From Ignavibacteriota bacterium (lineage in GTDB: Bacteria > Bacteroidota > Kapaibacteriia > Palsa-1295): a stretch of DNA of 5,790 nt. The translations under genes and the position numbers were made by a program. Below, piece by piece: positions 1-5,790 of this stretch (within the stretch, counting starts at the first letter, position 1; each line of letters starts with the position of its first letter). The stretch covers positions 1 to 5,790 of the forward strand of contig PLXB01000154.1 of the NCBI GenBank assembly GCA_003151215.1. The letters are read 5' to 3'. The notes under the pieces are model-generated. The model was not told the DNA's origin and did not search any database. It saw only the letters and a program-made list of their open reading frames with translations.

Positions 1-405
1 TTTGATTCAGCCAAACAGACTCGTCCGTTGGAAGGACAGGCTGGAAATATTGGCAATCTTTCGCTTCTCTATAAAAATTTCGAGTCGGGTACTGATGCGC
101 AGATCAGTGCAGTCTATACCGGAACAGCGATCGTCGGAGTCTCGCCTTACCTTAATAATGATATTTGGCAAGTCCCGTATTTGCAGCTCGATCTATCGGG
201 AGAGCAGCGTATCATAGGAAATCTATCTGTCTATGTGAAAATAACTAATTTGTTCAATGCTCCCCGGGAGGAGGAAATTCATCAGCCGTATTTAAATTCC
301 GATTATCCCCAGCCGATCGGTTATCAAACCAACGGTCAAAATTTGCTCATACGTCGCGAACTATATGATCGCACCTACATACTCGGTATTCGTTTAAAAA
401 TGTAA
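1..405 (+). CDS. TonB-dependent outer-membrane receptor, C-terminal fragment
   Basis: The frame is open from base 1 and stops at 403-405, so only the last 134 residues are visible; the true start lies upstream. The fragment has the usual features of the end of a TonB-dependent receptor beta-barrel: an RPLEGQAGN segment matching the common R-x-LxGQ(SP) turn, a strand pair with PYLQLDLS and LSVYVKITNLFN (the conserved L-x-(V/F)-x-N-L-x-N signature), and a final amphipathic strand RTYILGIRLKM. These proteins import substrates across the outer membrane using energy from TonB-ExbBD. No SusD-like gene follows; the next gene is a beta-helix lipoprotein 26 bp downstream, probably in the same operon. 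The last residue is Met instead of the usual aromatic residue at the barrel end. The substrate cannot be told from this part. The plug and N-terminal domains are outside the window. Family assignment is firm, specificity unknown. Confidence 0.88.
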   Translation, partial: FDSAKQTRPLEGQAGNIGNLSLLYKNFESGTDAQISAVYTGTAIVGVSPYLNNDIWQVPYLQLDLSGEQRIIGNLSVYVKITNLFNAPREEEIHQPYLNSDYPQPIGYQTNGQNLLIRRELYDRTYILGIRLKM

Positions 406-431
406 TTTCATTAACTAACTCAATATACAAT

Positions 432-1949
432 ATGATACAACTTACTCAGATTCTGAAAAATCGCTCGTTCTTTCGTGCGGCTGCATCCGTTGCTTGTGCA
501 CTTTTGATCGCTGCATGCAGTTCCTCTACCAGTAACCCTGTAATATCAAATCCGCTTCCTATCGTCGGGAAACAGATAGCGGGCGATACTATTCGCGGAC
601 CACAGAATGGCACTGTTACGAATGTCTATCCAGCCGGATCGCCGAAAGCCGGTCAACCACATCCGATATGGTATATGGATCAATCCGTAATCGTACCTGC
701 AGGCGACACCTTGCTCATTCAGCAGGGAATTACGATAATCGTGCTCAATACGGGAAATACTGCCGCTGGCTCGCCGGAATTCCAGGTGCAAGGGACGATG
801 ATTTGCAATGGGGCAAAAGGGGCACCAATTTATTTGACTGTCGCTCCGGGGCTGCGGAAGTATAATTCACTGACAGACGTTAATTCAGGCGCTTTATGGG
901 GTGGCATCGCTGGATCGGCAACGTCAGGAGATGTCATTATTAAATGGACACATTTAGAGTATTGCGGCGGTTCATCGGGCTCAACCGATCCGATCTATGG
1001 CAATGCAGGAACACGATATGCCGTGTGGTTCCAGAACCCTGCGTCGAACTTTATTATGGAAGATTCATGGATCACCGGTTCGACGGACGATCCGCTTCGT
1101 ATTTCCGGCGGCAAGGTCAGCATTTTCCGAAATGTTGTTGAATGCGCTGCTCCGACGTCCGGAGATTTCAATATGAAATCCGGAACAGTTGGCGATATCG
1201 CATTTAATGTCTATGTCGGTATTGCGACGAACGGACCGAAGCTTGCAAACACCGGCGGTATTAATCCGGAATGCAATGTGAATATCTATAATAACACCAT
1301 CGTCACAGGCGGCTGGCGCTGCACAAAGTCCGGACGCGCCGGATCTATTGATATCGAAGCAGGCGCTCGCGGCGCGATCTTTAATAACCTGATCGTCAAT
1401 TGCCGCACCGGCTTCCGCGCTCTTGGCGGAAGCACCATCGCCGATACTGCCAATTCCGCTTATGATTACCAGTGGTATTATGGCCAAACCGATACTATCG
1501 TAAATCACTTTAATCCATCCGATGGAATTCAGCACCTCGGAACGCATGACATGGCCGGTACGGCAGGACAACACGATCCGATGTTTGTAAGCTATAATGT
1601 CACTCAAATTCCTGCGGCAACATGGAATACTTTCCCTGCTGCATTTTCAAACCAGTTGCCGGTTGAAAATCTCATGCGCACGATGGATGAGAACGGCAAT
1701 GCACGCTTTATTGACGTGCCGACAAGTTTCAAGAGCAACTTCAATCTGCAGCCGACTTCGCCCTGTGTTAACAAAGCATACATCGGAACAGTGAAGACGA
1801 ATGCCGGAACAGTTCTTCAGATTCCATTTAATGGAACCGGTGCTTGTCCGGCGTATAATGCTACCACGAATAAATTCGGCGCCATCACAAAAGGACTCGG
1901 TGCTGATTTTGGTGCATACCAACAGGATGGCTCTGGAAACCAACAATAA
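432..1949 (+). CDS. Lipoprotein with right-handed parallel beta-helix features
   Basis: This 505-residue protein begins with a lipoprotein signal peptide: basic residues at 9-15, a hydrophobic stretch at 16-28, and a lipobox IAAC with the acylated Cys at 29, followed by a Ser/Thr/Asn-rich linker. Residues about 50-180 follow the pattern of cell-surface beta-helix lipoproteins (a start like 'IPAGDTLLIQQG', then a 'GAPIYLTV' strand, then 'LWGGIAG' and 'THLEYCGG'). Rungs with Asn-ladder character follow at about 206-330, including IYNNTIV and FNNLIVNC. The C-terminus has NFNLQPTSPC (436-445) and GADFGAYQ (490-497), resembling the closing of a 'choice-of-anchor Q' type domain. No polysaccharide lyase catalytic triad could be recognised, so the fold is supported but an enzyme activity is not. 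The gene follows the TonB receptor by 26 bp and is probably co-transcribed, suggesting a surface partner that binds or presents the receptor's ligand. No Shine-Dalgarno sequence precedes the ATG, as is usual in Bacteroidota. Confidence 0.8.
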   Translation: MIQLTQILKNRSFFRAAASVACALLIAACSSSTSNPVISNPLPIVGKQIAGDTIRGPQNGTVTNVYPAGSPKAGQPHPIWYMDQSVIVPAGDTLLIQQGITIIVLNTGNTAAGSPEFQVQGTMICNGAKGAPIYLTVAPGLRKYNSLTDVNSGALWGGIAGSATSGDVIIKWTHLEYCGGSSGSTDPIYGNAGTRYAVWFQNPASNFIMEDSWITGSTDDPLRISGGKVSIFRNVVECAAPTSGDFNMKSGTVGDIAFNVYVGIATNGPKLANTGGINPECNVNIYNNTIVTGGWRCTKSGRAGSIDIEAGARGAIFNNLIVNCRTGFRALGGSTIADTANSAYDYQWYYGQTDTIVNHFNPSDGIQHLGTHDMAGTAGQHDPMFVSYNVTQIPAATWNTFPAAFSNQLPVENLMRTMDENGNARFIDVPTSFKSNFNLQPTSPCVNKAYIGTVKTNAGTVLQIPFNGTGACPAYNATTNKFGAITKGLGADFGAYQQDGSGNQQ

Positions 1950-1967
1950 ATAATTCACTAAATTAAT

Positions 1968-2004
1968 ATTATGCCGCATACATATGTATGCGGCATAATT
2001 TTTT
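1968..2004 (+). terminator. Intrinsic terminator-like palindrome after the receptor/beta-helix unit
   Basis: Bases 1968-1983 and 1984-1999 are exact reverse complements (16-bp arms, core ATGCCGCATACAT), followed by a run of T at 1999-2004. It starts 18 bp after the beta-helix gene stop, where a rho-independent terminator is expected. The innermost pairs must open to form a loop, leaving a stem of about 13-14 bp. It ends only 10 bases before the preferred ATG of the next gene, so it may also affect that gene's expression. Confidence 0.75.
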
Positions 2005-2014
2005 ACATAATGAG

Positions 2015-2983
2015 ATGAGAGTACCAAAAGCTTCAATAGTTCTTCTCCTTTCATGCGCTTTTGCCTTAGGCAGCTGCACAAAAAAGGAATCGAACCCTGT
2101 CGTCACTCAGCCTGATACGACAAAAAAAACCGATACGGTCGCAGTGGGCGTTTACTCAACAATTCCAAACGATACCTCTACTTTTCATAATGGTGTGCAG
2201 ATCGGATATGTAACCGATCCTTTGATCCAGTCAGCCTCGGGTCTCTCAGCGAGCCGTGCGTATCCGAATATGTTCTGGACGCATGATGATGGCGGATTAA
2301 ATAACTATATCTTTTTGCTCGATACTACCGGAACGAGAAAAGCATATTTTCTCGTAGCAGGCGGAGGAAATACTGATTGGACGGATATGGCGATCGGTCC
2401 CGGACCGGCAGCAGGGGTAAATTATTTATATCTTGCTGATATTGGCGATTCTAAAGCGAATAGAGCCAACGTTTCTGTCCAACGTTTTCCCGAGCCTCAT
2501 TCGGCTCTTGATACTTCCGGAGCGCTTGGTCAAACTGACAAAGTTGAATATATTTACTTCAAATATCCCAATGGCCCAACGGATGCAGAAACAATTCTGC
2601 TTGATCCGGCAACGAAAGATATTTATATTATTGATAAAGGAACGCCTGCAAATGTCTTTGTAGCCCATTACCCTCAACCGGTCGATTCCACATTCACCAT
2701 AACGAAGATTGCGACGATCCCCCTGGTCTCTTTGCGTGGAGGAAGCATGTCTTCCGATGGGCAGGAAATATTAGTCAGGAATCTTACGAATATTTACTAC
2801 TGGAAACGTCAACCCGGTGAATCCATTCTCAACACACTTCTTCGCATTCCGATGAATGAACCATACCTTCCTGAAGCTCATGGAGAAGCAATTTGCTGGA
2901 GCATCTCAGGCAATGCATATTATACAACGAGCAAACTGTCGCTTAATGTTATTCCCGACTTCACCGTTTACCGGCGTAAATAA
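2015..2983 (+). CDS. Lipoprotein of an uncharacterised, probably beta-propeller, family
   Basis: I chose the ATG at 2015 (322 residues). An in-frame ATG at 1988 lies inside the right arm of the terminator palindrome and would add nine residues before an otherwise standard lipoprotein signal. From 2015 the protein has a basic start, a hydrophobic core and lipobox LGSC with Cys at 21, then a Lys/Thr-rich linker. The body matches, from memory, a family of uncharacterised secreted proteins: an ASGLSASR segment with WTHDDGG (about 72-90), DWTDMAIGPGP (121-131), YLADIGD (about 139-145), DAETILLDP (190-198), a GGSMSSDGQEILVR strand, and HGEAI (289-293). The repeated pattern of strands ending in acidic residues suggests a beta-propeller. 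The acidic DWTD, DIGD and DAE motifs could bind metal, and a distant likeness to esterase-like phytase propellers is possible but unproven. The phosphatase gene follows after 24 bp, so the two probably share a transcript and an envelope location. Confidence 0.78.
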   Translation: MRVPKASIVLLLSCAFALGSCTKKESNPVVTQPDTTKKTDTVAVGVYSTIPNDTSTFHNGVQIGYVTDPLIQSASGLSASRAYPNMFWTHDDGGLNNYIFLLDTTGTRKAYFLVAGGGNTDWTDMAIGPGPAAGVNYLYLADIGDSKANRANVSVQRFPEPHSALDTSGALGQTDKVEYIYFKYPNGPTDAETILLDPATKDIYIIDKGTPANVFVAHYPQPVDSTFTITKIATIPLVSLRGGSMSSDGQEILVRNLTNIYYWKRQPGESILNTLLRIPMNEPYLPEAHGEAICWSISGNAYYTTSKLSLNVIPDFTVYRRK

Positions 2984-3007
2984 ACCAAGATATATTTTTC
3001 AATATCC

Positions 3008-3955
3008 ATGAAAACATTCATAAAAATCCCCGTACTCATTCTCCTTTGTTCCTTCACTGCCGTTTCTTTTTCCCAGGAGAAAAAGACAAAGGCTCCGGAG
3101 GATGCTGAGAAGGCATTTAAATTCCTCGCAATCGGGGATTGGGGACGGAACGGGCAATGGAGCCAGCAGGATGTCGCAGATGAAATGGGAAAATTCGCAA
3201 TGGATTTTAAACCGAAATGCGTATTAGCACTTGGTGATAATTTTTATTGCTGCGGCGTGGCTGGCGCCGACGATCCGCAGTGGATGTCATCTTTTGAAAA
3301 TGTGTATAAAAATCATTCTTTACAGATCGACTGGTACCCGGCGCTCGGCAATCATGATTATCAGGGAAACGTACAGGGGGAAATAGATTATTCGAAGAAA
3401 AGCAGAAGATGGGTGATGCCATCGAGATATTATACTCTGGTGAAGAAGATCGACAAAGAGAGTTCGGTACGCTTTATTATTATCGATACAAATCCGTTTA
3501 TCGAAAGTTACGTGAAAAACCCATCGAATTTCACCGATATTGCAACACAGAATTCTGATATACAGCTTGCATGGCTTGATAGCGTTCTCAGTAATTCGAA
3601 AGAAAGATGGAAGATCGTAGTCGGTCATCATCCTGTTTATTCCAGCGGCTCCGAGCATGGCAATCAGCCTGAGCTTATTGCGCGGCTTAAACCTCTGTTC
3701 GAAAAATATCATGTTGATGCCTATTTCGCCGGTCACGAACATGACTTGCAGCATCAGAAGGCAGCCGATGGAAATGTCAATTATTTTGTATCCGGTGCAG
3801 GTTCGGAAGTACGCCCGAATGGAAAAACAGTAACGACAAAATTCAGCGCTTCGACGCCGGGTTTTATGGCAGTTTCGATCTCGAAAAGCAAACTGGATCT
3901 TCAGGTGATCGATTCAAAAGGCAAAAAGCTTTATTCGACGACAATAGTGAAATAA
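3008..3955 (+). CDS. Exported purple acid phosphatase, TRAP (ACP5)-like metallophosphoesterase
   Basis: This 315-residue enzyme should hydrolyse phosphate monoesters with a dinuclear Fe-metal centre. Residues 1-22 form a cleavable Sec signal peptide (MKTFIKIP then a hydrophobic core; likely cut near SFS-QE), with no lipobox Cys. The family's metal-binding blocks are all present in order: GDWG (Asp44), GDNFY (Asp77, Tyr80), GNHD (Asn115, His116), GHHPVYS (His207), EHG (His217) and GHEHD (His243, His245). By comparison with mammalian TRAP these give all seven metal ligands (D44, D77, Y80, N115, H207, H243, H245) and the two catalytic histidines (H116, H217). Further TRAP-like segments are YSKKSRRW with MPSRYY (128-142) and YFVSGAGSE. 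The length is normal for the small, single-domain mammalian type and lacks the N-terminal domain of large plant enzymes. It follows the propeller lipoprotein by 24 bp. Activity and fold are well supported; the natural substrate is unknown. Confidence 0.93.
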   Translation: MKTFIKIPVLILLCSFTAVSFSQEKKTKAPEDAEKAFKFLAIGDWGRNGQWSQQDVADEMGKFAMDFKPKCVLALGDNFYCCGVAGADDPQWMSSFENVYKNHSLQIDWYPALGNHDYQGNVQGEIDYSKKSRRWVMPSRYYTLVKKIDKESSVRFIIIDTNPFIESYVKNPSNFTDIATQNSDIQLAWLDSVLSNSKERWKIVVGHHPVYSSGSEHGNQPELIARLKPLFEKYHVDAYFAGHEHDLQHQKAADGNVNYFVSGAGSEVRPNGKTVTTKFSASTPGFMAVSISKSKLDLQVIDSKGKKLYSTTIVK

Positions 3956-4096
3956 TAAAAACTCTTATTTGATATTTCAATTCTCTACATGAGGATATCC
4001 GTGCTGCACCTTCTTGTATAGTCGAATAGGTCTTCAGTCTTGCCCTGGAATGGTCCATCGAATCATTGCTTGTTAATTTCTCCATTGGGTTTACAT
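3956..4096. other. Intergenic spacer without recognised content
   Basis: Between the phosphatase stop and the promoter of the next gene I see no RNA gene, convincing hairpin terminator or coding region. The only small palindrome is GGATATCC at 3993-4000, too short to mean much. How the phosphatase transcript ends is not evident. Confidence 0.5.
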
Positions 4097-4129
4097 TTTG
4101 AGACCGACAGCAATTCTGTTGTAGATTTG
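4097..4129 (+). promoter_or_regulatory. Bacteroidota-type promoter for the HD-PycTM gene
   Basis: TTTG at 4097-4100 and TAGATTTG at 4122-4129 match the -33 (TTTG) and -7 (TAnnTTTG) elements of Bacteroidota primary sigma-factor promoters, with a 21-base spacer in the accepted range. Transcription would start near 4134-4137, giving a leader of roughly 15-20 bases before the ATG at 4153. It implies the HD-PycTM gene is transcribed separately from the phosphatase operon. The motif is short, so a chance match is possible, but its position just before the only long gap between genes supports it. Confidence 0.55.
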
Positions 4130-4152
4130 TAGAAATTTTACTCTTAGCATTA

Positions 4153-5343
4153 ATGGCAAAACAAACCAACATCGTAACGAAAGCATCGGAGTTTGTATCT
4201 AATCTCTTTAAGGAGCTTCTTCCCAAATATATGGCCTATCACACCTATAGACATACGGAGATGGTAGCTGAGACTGCGCGTAAGATTGGCAAAGGGATGA
4301 AACTCGGCGAAGAGGGTATCGAAGTAGTCGCACTTGCAAGCTGGTTCCTTGATGCAGGTTATACAAAGACATATCTGGGTTATGAAGAAGAGAGTGTTCG
4401 GATCGTAACAGAATTCCTGGAAAAAGAAGATTTCCCGGAAGAGAAGATAGATCTTGTCGCAGGATGCATCCGCTCATCGAAGCTTTCGCAACAGCCCAGA
4501 AATCTCTTAGAAGAGATTGTCAGAGATGCCGATCTTTTCGATATGGGGAGGAAATCTTTTTTAGAGAAACGTGAACTCTTGCATTTTGAACAGGAGAAGG
4601 CACTCGGCGTAATTTATAACGAGCGGGAATGGGCTCAGCAGACTCTCGATCTCCTTAAAGGTCATAAATACTTCACTCGTTTTGCACAGGAAGCATTTGG
4701 TGAGCAGCATGCAGAGAATATTCGAACACTCGATAAGAAGCTTCGCAGGAGTATAACTCCCAAGGAAGAAGCTTCGCTTCCAAAGATCGGGATTGAACGT
4801 AAAGATGCACATTCTGAACCGGCGACAGAAACGATATTTAAGATCCTTTCCCATACGCTTATGATGAACAGTTCAATGGCTGACCATAAGGCGCAGACCA
4901 TGATTTGGTCTAATGCAATCATTGTCGCTGGTATCGTCGGTCTTGCGCTTAGAAATCATGAAAATTTTCCACAGAGTATAGCTATTCCTGCGTTCCTGTT
5001 ACTCGGAGTCAGTGTTCTAACGATCTTTTTCGCAGTTCTTGCGGTGCGTCCGAAAATTTCGGTGGGTATTACGTCAAGCCAACAAATAAAAGAGAAAACA
5101 TCGGATCCCCTTTTCTTCGGCAATTTTTATAAAATGTCATATGATGAATTCGATTGTGGAATTAAGGAAATGATGAATGACAAAGATTGTCTTTACAGCA
5201 GTATAACTCATGGTTCGTATCTCAATGCAAAAGCTATCAGTAAAAAGTACCGATATCTTAACCTTAGTTACAGTATTTTTATGTATGGTCTTTGTCTCAC
5301 GGTGTTGACTTTTCTGGTATTCTATCTGCTCATGACCCGCTAA
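4153..5343 (+). CDS. HD-domain / PycTM (Pycsar effector-like) membrane fusion protein with altered HD motif
   Basis: This 396-residue protein has two parts. Residues about 10-195 are an HD-superfamily phosphohydrolase domain: YHTYRHTEMV (His30, His34), ASWFLDAGY (64-70 region), EEES (78-81), and DADLF (Asp125, Asp127). Residues about 225-396 are a PycTM (DUF5706) domain: DHKAQTMIWSNAI leading into membrane helix 1 (about 250-267), IPAFLLLG into helix 2 (about 277-298) ending in the typical AVRPK, then PLFFGNF, a KKYRYLNLSY segment, and a third helix at 373-394. PycTM proteins are the membrane-disrupting effectors of Pycsar phage defence, switched on by cCMP or cUMP. HD-PycTM fusions are, to my knowledge, widespread in Bacteroidota and often stand alone, as here; no cyclase is visible. 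The HD dyad reads Leu66-Asp67, and Tyr77 and Asp130 replace other usual histidines, so hydrolase activity is doubtful. The start is supported by the upstream promoter and by family length. Confidence 0.88.
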   Translation: MAKQTNIVTKASEFVSNLFKELLPKYMAYHTYRHTEMVAETARKIGKGMKLGEEGIEVVALASWFLDAGYTKTYLGYEEESVRIVTEFLEKEDFPEEKIDLVAGCIRSSKLSQQPRNLLEEIVRDADLFDMGRKSFLEKRELLHFEQEKALGVIYNEREWAQQTLDLLKGHKYFTRFAQEAFGEQHAENIRTLDKKLRRSITPKEEASLPKIGIERKDAHSEPATETIFKILSHTLMMNSSMADHKAQTMIWSNAIIVAGIVGLALRNHENFPQSIAIPAFLLLGVSVLTIFFAVLAVRPKISVGITSSQQIKEKTSDPLFFGNFYKMSYDEFDCGIKEMMNDKDCLYSSITHGSYLNAKAISKKYRYLNLSYSIFMYGLCLTVLTFLVFYLLMTR

Positions 5344-5399
5344 ATCAGTTTGCGATACATCCCTAAAGAATTTGTGATGAGGTGAAGAGTGGATGATAG

Positions 5400-5766
5400 C
5401 AGTTTTTGTTACTTAATTGTTTTTCAAATAAGTTTAAGTATGGAAAGACATGGAAACAGTATCTATCACTTTTTGATTATAGCCTTAATAATTATGGTTC
5501 TTACGGGTTTTCGATGATTGGGAATACTGCCTGTGTTGTTGGCACAAAAAGTGGTCAAAGTTGGATGGCAGTTGGGACGAGAAAGCCTTAAAACATATAC
5601 CCTTATTTATGCCTCTTGAATACCTATCTAAGGTAACAAACTCAGATACACCGATGGAAGGCATCAGATGTTATGGAAGGCAGTCGGATTAATGCCGGGG
5701 ACCTATATTCTTAGAATGAGATATGGGAATGAAGTGATCTCGGCTCGTGTAGTATCGGTACAATAG
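5400..5766 (+). pseudogene. Disrupted relic of a secreted protein: Asp-box-like part and T9SS sorting-tail-like end
   Basis: No single open frame covers this stretch. One frame, open from 5400 to a stop at 5589-5591, encodes about 63 residues with two Asp-box-like motifs, YGKTWK and SGQSWM, about 35 residues apart, as in BNR-repeat propellers. Another frame, open from 5632 to the TAG at 5764-5766, ends with LMPGTYILRMRYGNEV then SARVVSVQ. That is close to the end of type A T9SS C-terminal sorting domains (LP-x-G-x-Y, then a strand, G-x, and a closing K/R-V strand). A secreted BNR-type protein with a T9SS tail is a common combination in this group, which suggests one decayed gene with in-frame stops and at least one shift. 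No start codon with a signal peptide precedes it, so most of the gene is missing. The tail is the better supported half; the joining of the two parts is inference. Confidence 0.45.
5643..5682 (+). repeat. Imperfect short tandem repeat inside the relic
   Basis: CAGAT then six bases then ATGGAAGGCA (5643-5663) is followed by CAGAT then three bases then ATGGAAGGCA (5665-5682). The repeat period is 19-22 bases, not a multiple of three, so a duplication here would shift the frame. The TGGAAGGCA element reads WKA in frame 3 in the first copy and WKA in frame 1 in the second, directly before the sorting-tail-like sequence. Confidence 0.5.
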
Positions 5767-5769
5767 AAT

Positions 5770-5790
5770 ATGAAGATATTGCCAGTTATA
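5770..5790 (+). CDS. Possible start of a further gene, cut by the window edge
   Basis: An ATG at 5770, three bases after the relic's stop, opens a frame of seven codons to the window end (M-K-I-L-P-V-I). A Met-Lys start followed by hydrophobic residues would fit a signal peptide, but seven codons cannot establish a gene. Confidence 0.2.

Noticed and set aside
1065..1607. 180-residue reverse-strand open frame within the beta-helix gene
   Set aside because: The forward frame has a clear lipoprotein signal and beta-helix character over the same bases; the reverse translation has no family features.
1988..2014. Upstream in-frame ATG for the propeller lipoprotein
   Set aside because: It lies in the terminator stem and would put nine extra polar residues before an otherwise typical signal peptide starting at 2015; kept only as an alternative.
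2990..3000. TATATTTT before the phosphatase as a promoter -7 element
   Set aside because: It differs from TAnnTTTG at the last base, has no suitably spaced TTTG I could identify, and the 24-bp gap suggests co-transcription.
3989..4021. Ten-codon open frame starting ATG (M-R-I-S-V-L-H-L-L-V) after the phosphatase
   Set aside because: It resembles a signal peptide start but is too short, with nothing following; no support for a gene or a clear relic.
3864..4226. 120-residue reverse-strand open frame across the intergenic region before the HD-PycTM gene
   Set aside because: It overlaps the ends of two well-supported genes, has no recognisable domain or signal, and its composition looks like an antisense shadow.
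1..5790. CRISPR arrays, tRNA or rRNA genes, insertion sequences
   Set aside because: I saw no regularly spaced direct repeats, no cloverleaf or rRNA-like segments, and no transposase-like reading frame or terminal inverted repeats.

Overview
The window reads as a chromosomal segment from a Bacteroidota-type organism (or a close relative in the Bacteroidota/Kapabacteria/Ignavibacteria group). The signs are a TonB-dependent receptor followed by surface-type lipoproteins, no clear Shine-Dalgarno sequence before any start codon, a promoter of the TTTG / TAnnTTTG type, an HD-PycTM fusion protein typical of this group, and a stretch resembling a type IX secretion (T9SS) C-terminal sorting tail near the right edge. 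All recognisable genes are on the + strand.

Bases 1-1949 hold the 3' end of a TonB-dependent outer-membrane receptor and, 26 bp later, a 505-residue lipoprotein with parallel beta-helix features. They look like one transcription unit: a receptor with a surface or periplasmic partner. A perfect 16-bp-arm palindrome followed by a T-run (1968-2004) closes this unit, but it lies only 10 bases before the preferred start of the next gene.

Bases 2015-3955 hold a second probable operon with a 24-bp gap between its genes: a predicted beta-propeller-like lipoprotein of uncharacterised function, then an exported purple acid phosphatase closely resembling animal tartrate-resistant acid phosphatase (TRAP/ACP5), with every metal ligand visible. 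The four genes together suggest an envelope module for capturing and dephosphorylating a phosphorylated substrate. This is inference from proximity.

Bases 4097-5343 hold a separate unit with its own promoter: an HD-domain protein fused to a PycTM (formerly DUF5706) membrane domain, the family used as effector in Pycsar anti-phage systems. No nucleotide cyclase is visible next to it. Its HD domain has lost the histidine of the HD dyad (Leu66) and probably two further conserved histidines (Tyr77, Asp130), so it may be a catalytically dead or repurposed version. I consider this the most interesting feature.

Bases 5344-5790 hold no intact gene. There is a disrupted relic whose first part carries two Asp-box-like motifs and whose last part looks like a T9SS sorting tail in another frame. 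A short imperfect tandem repeat lies near the frame change, and a possible next gene starts at the window edge.
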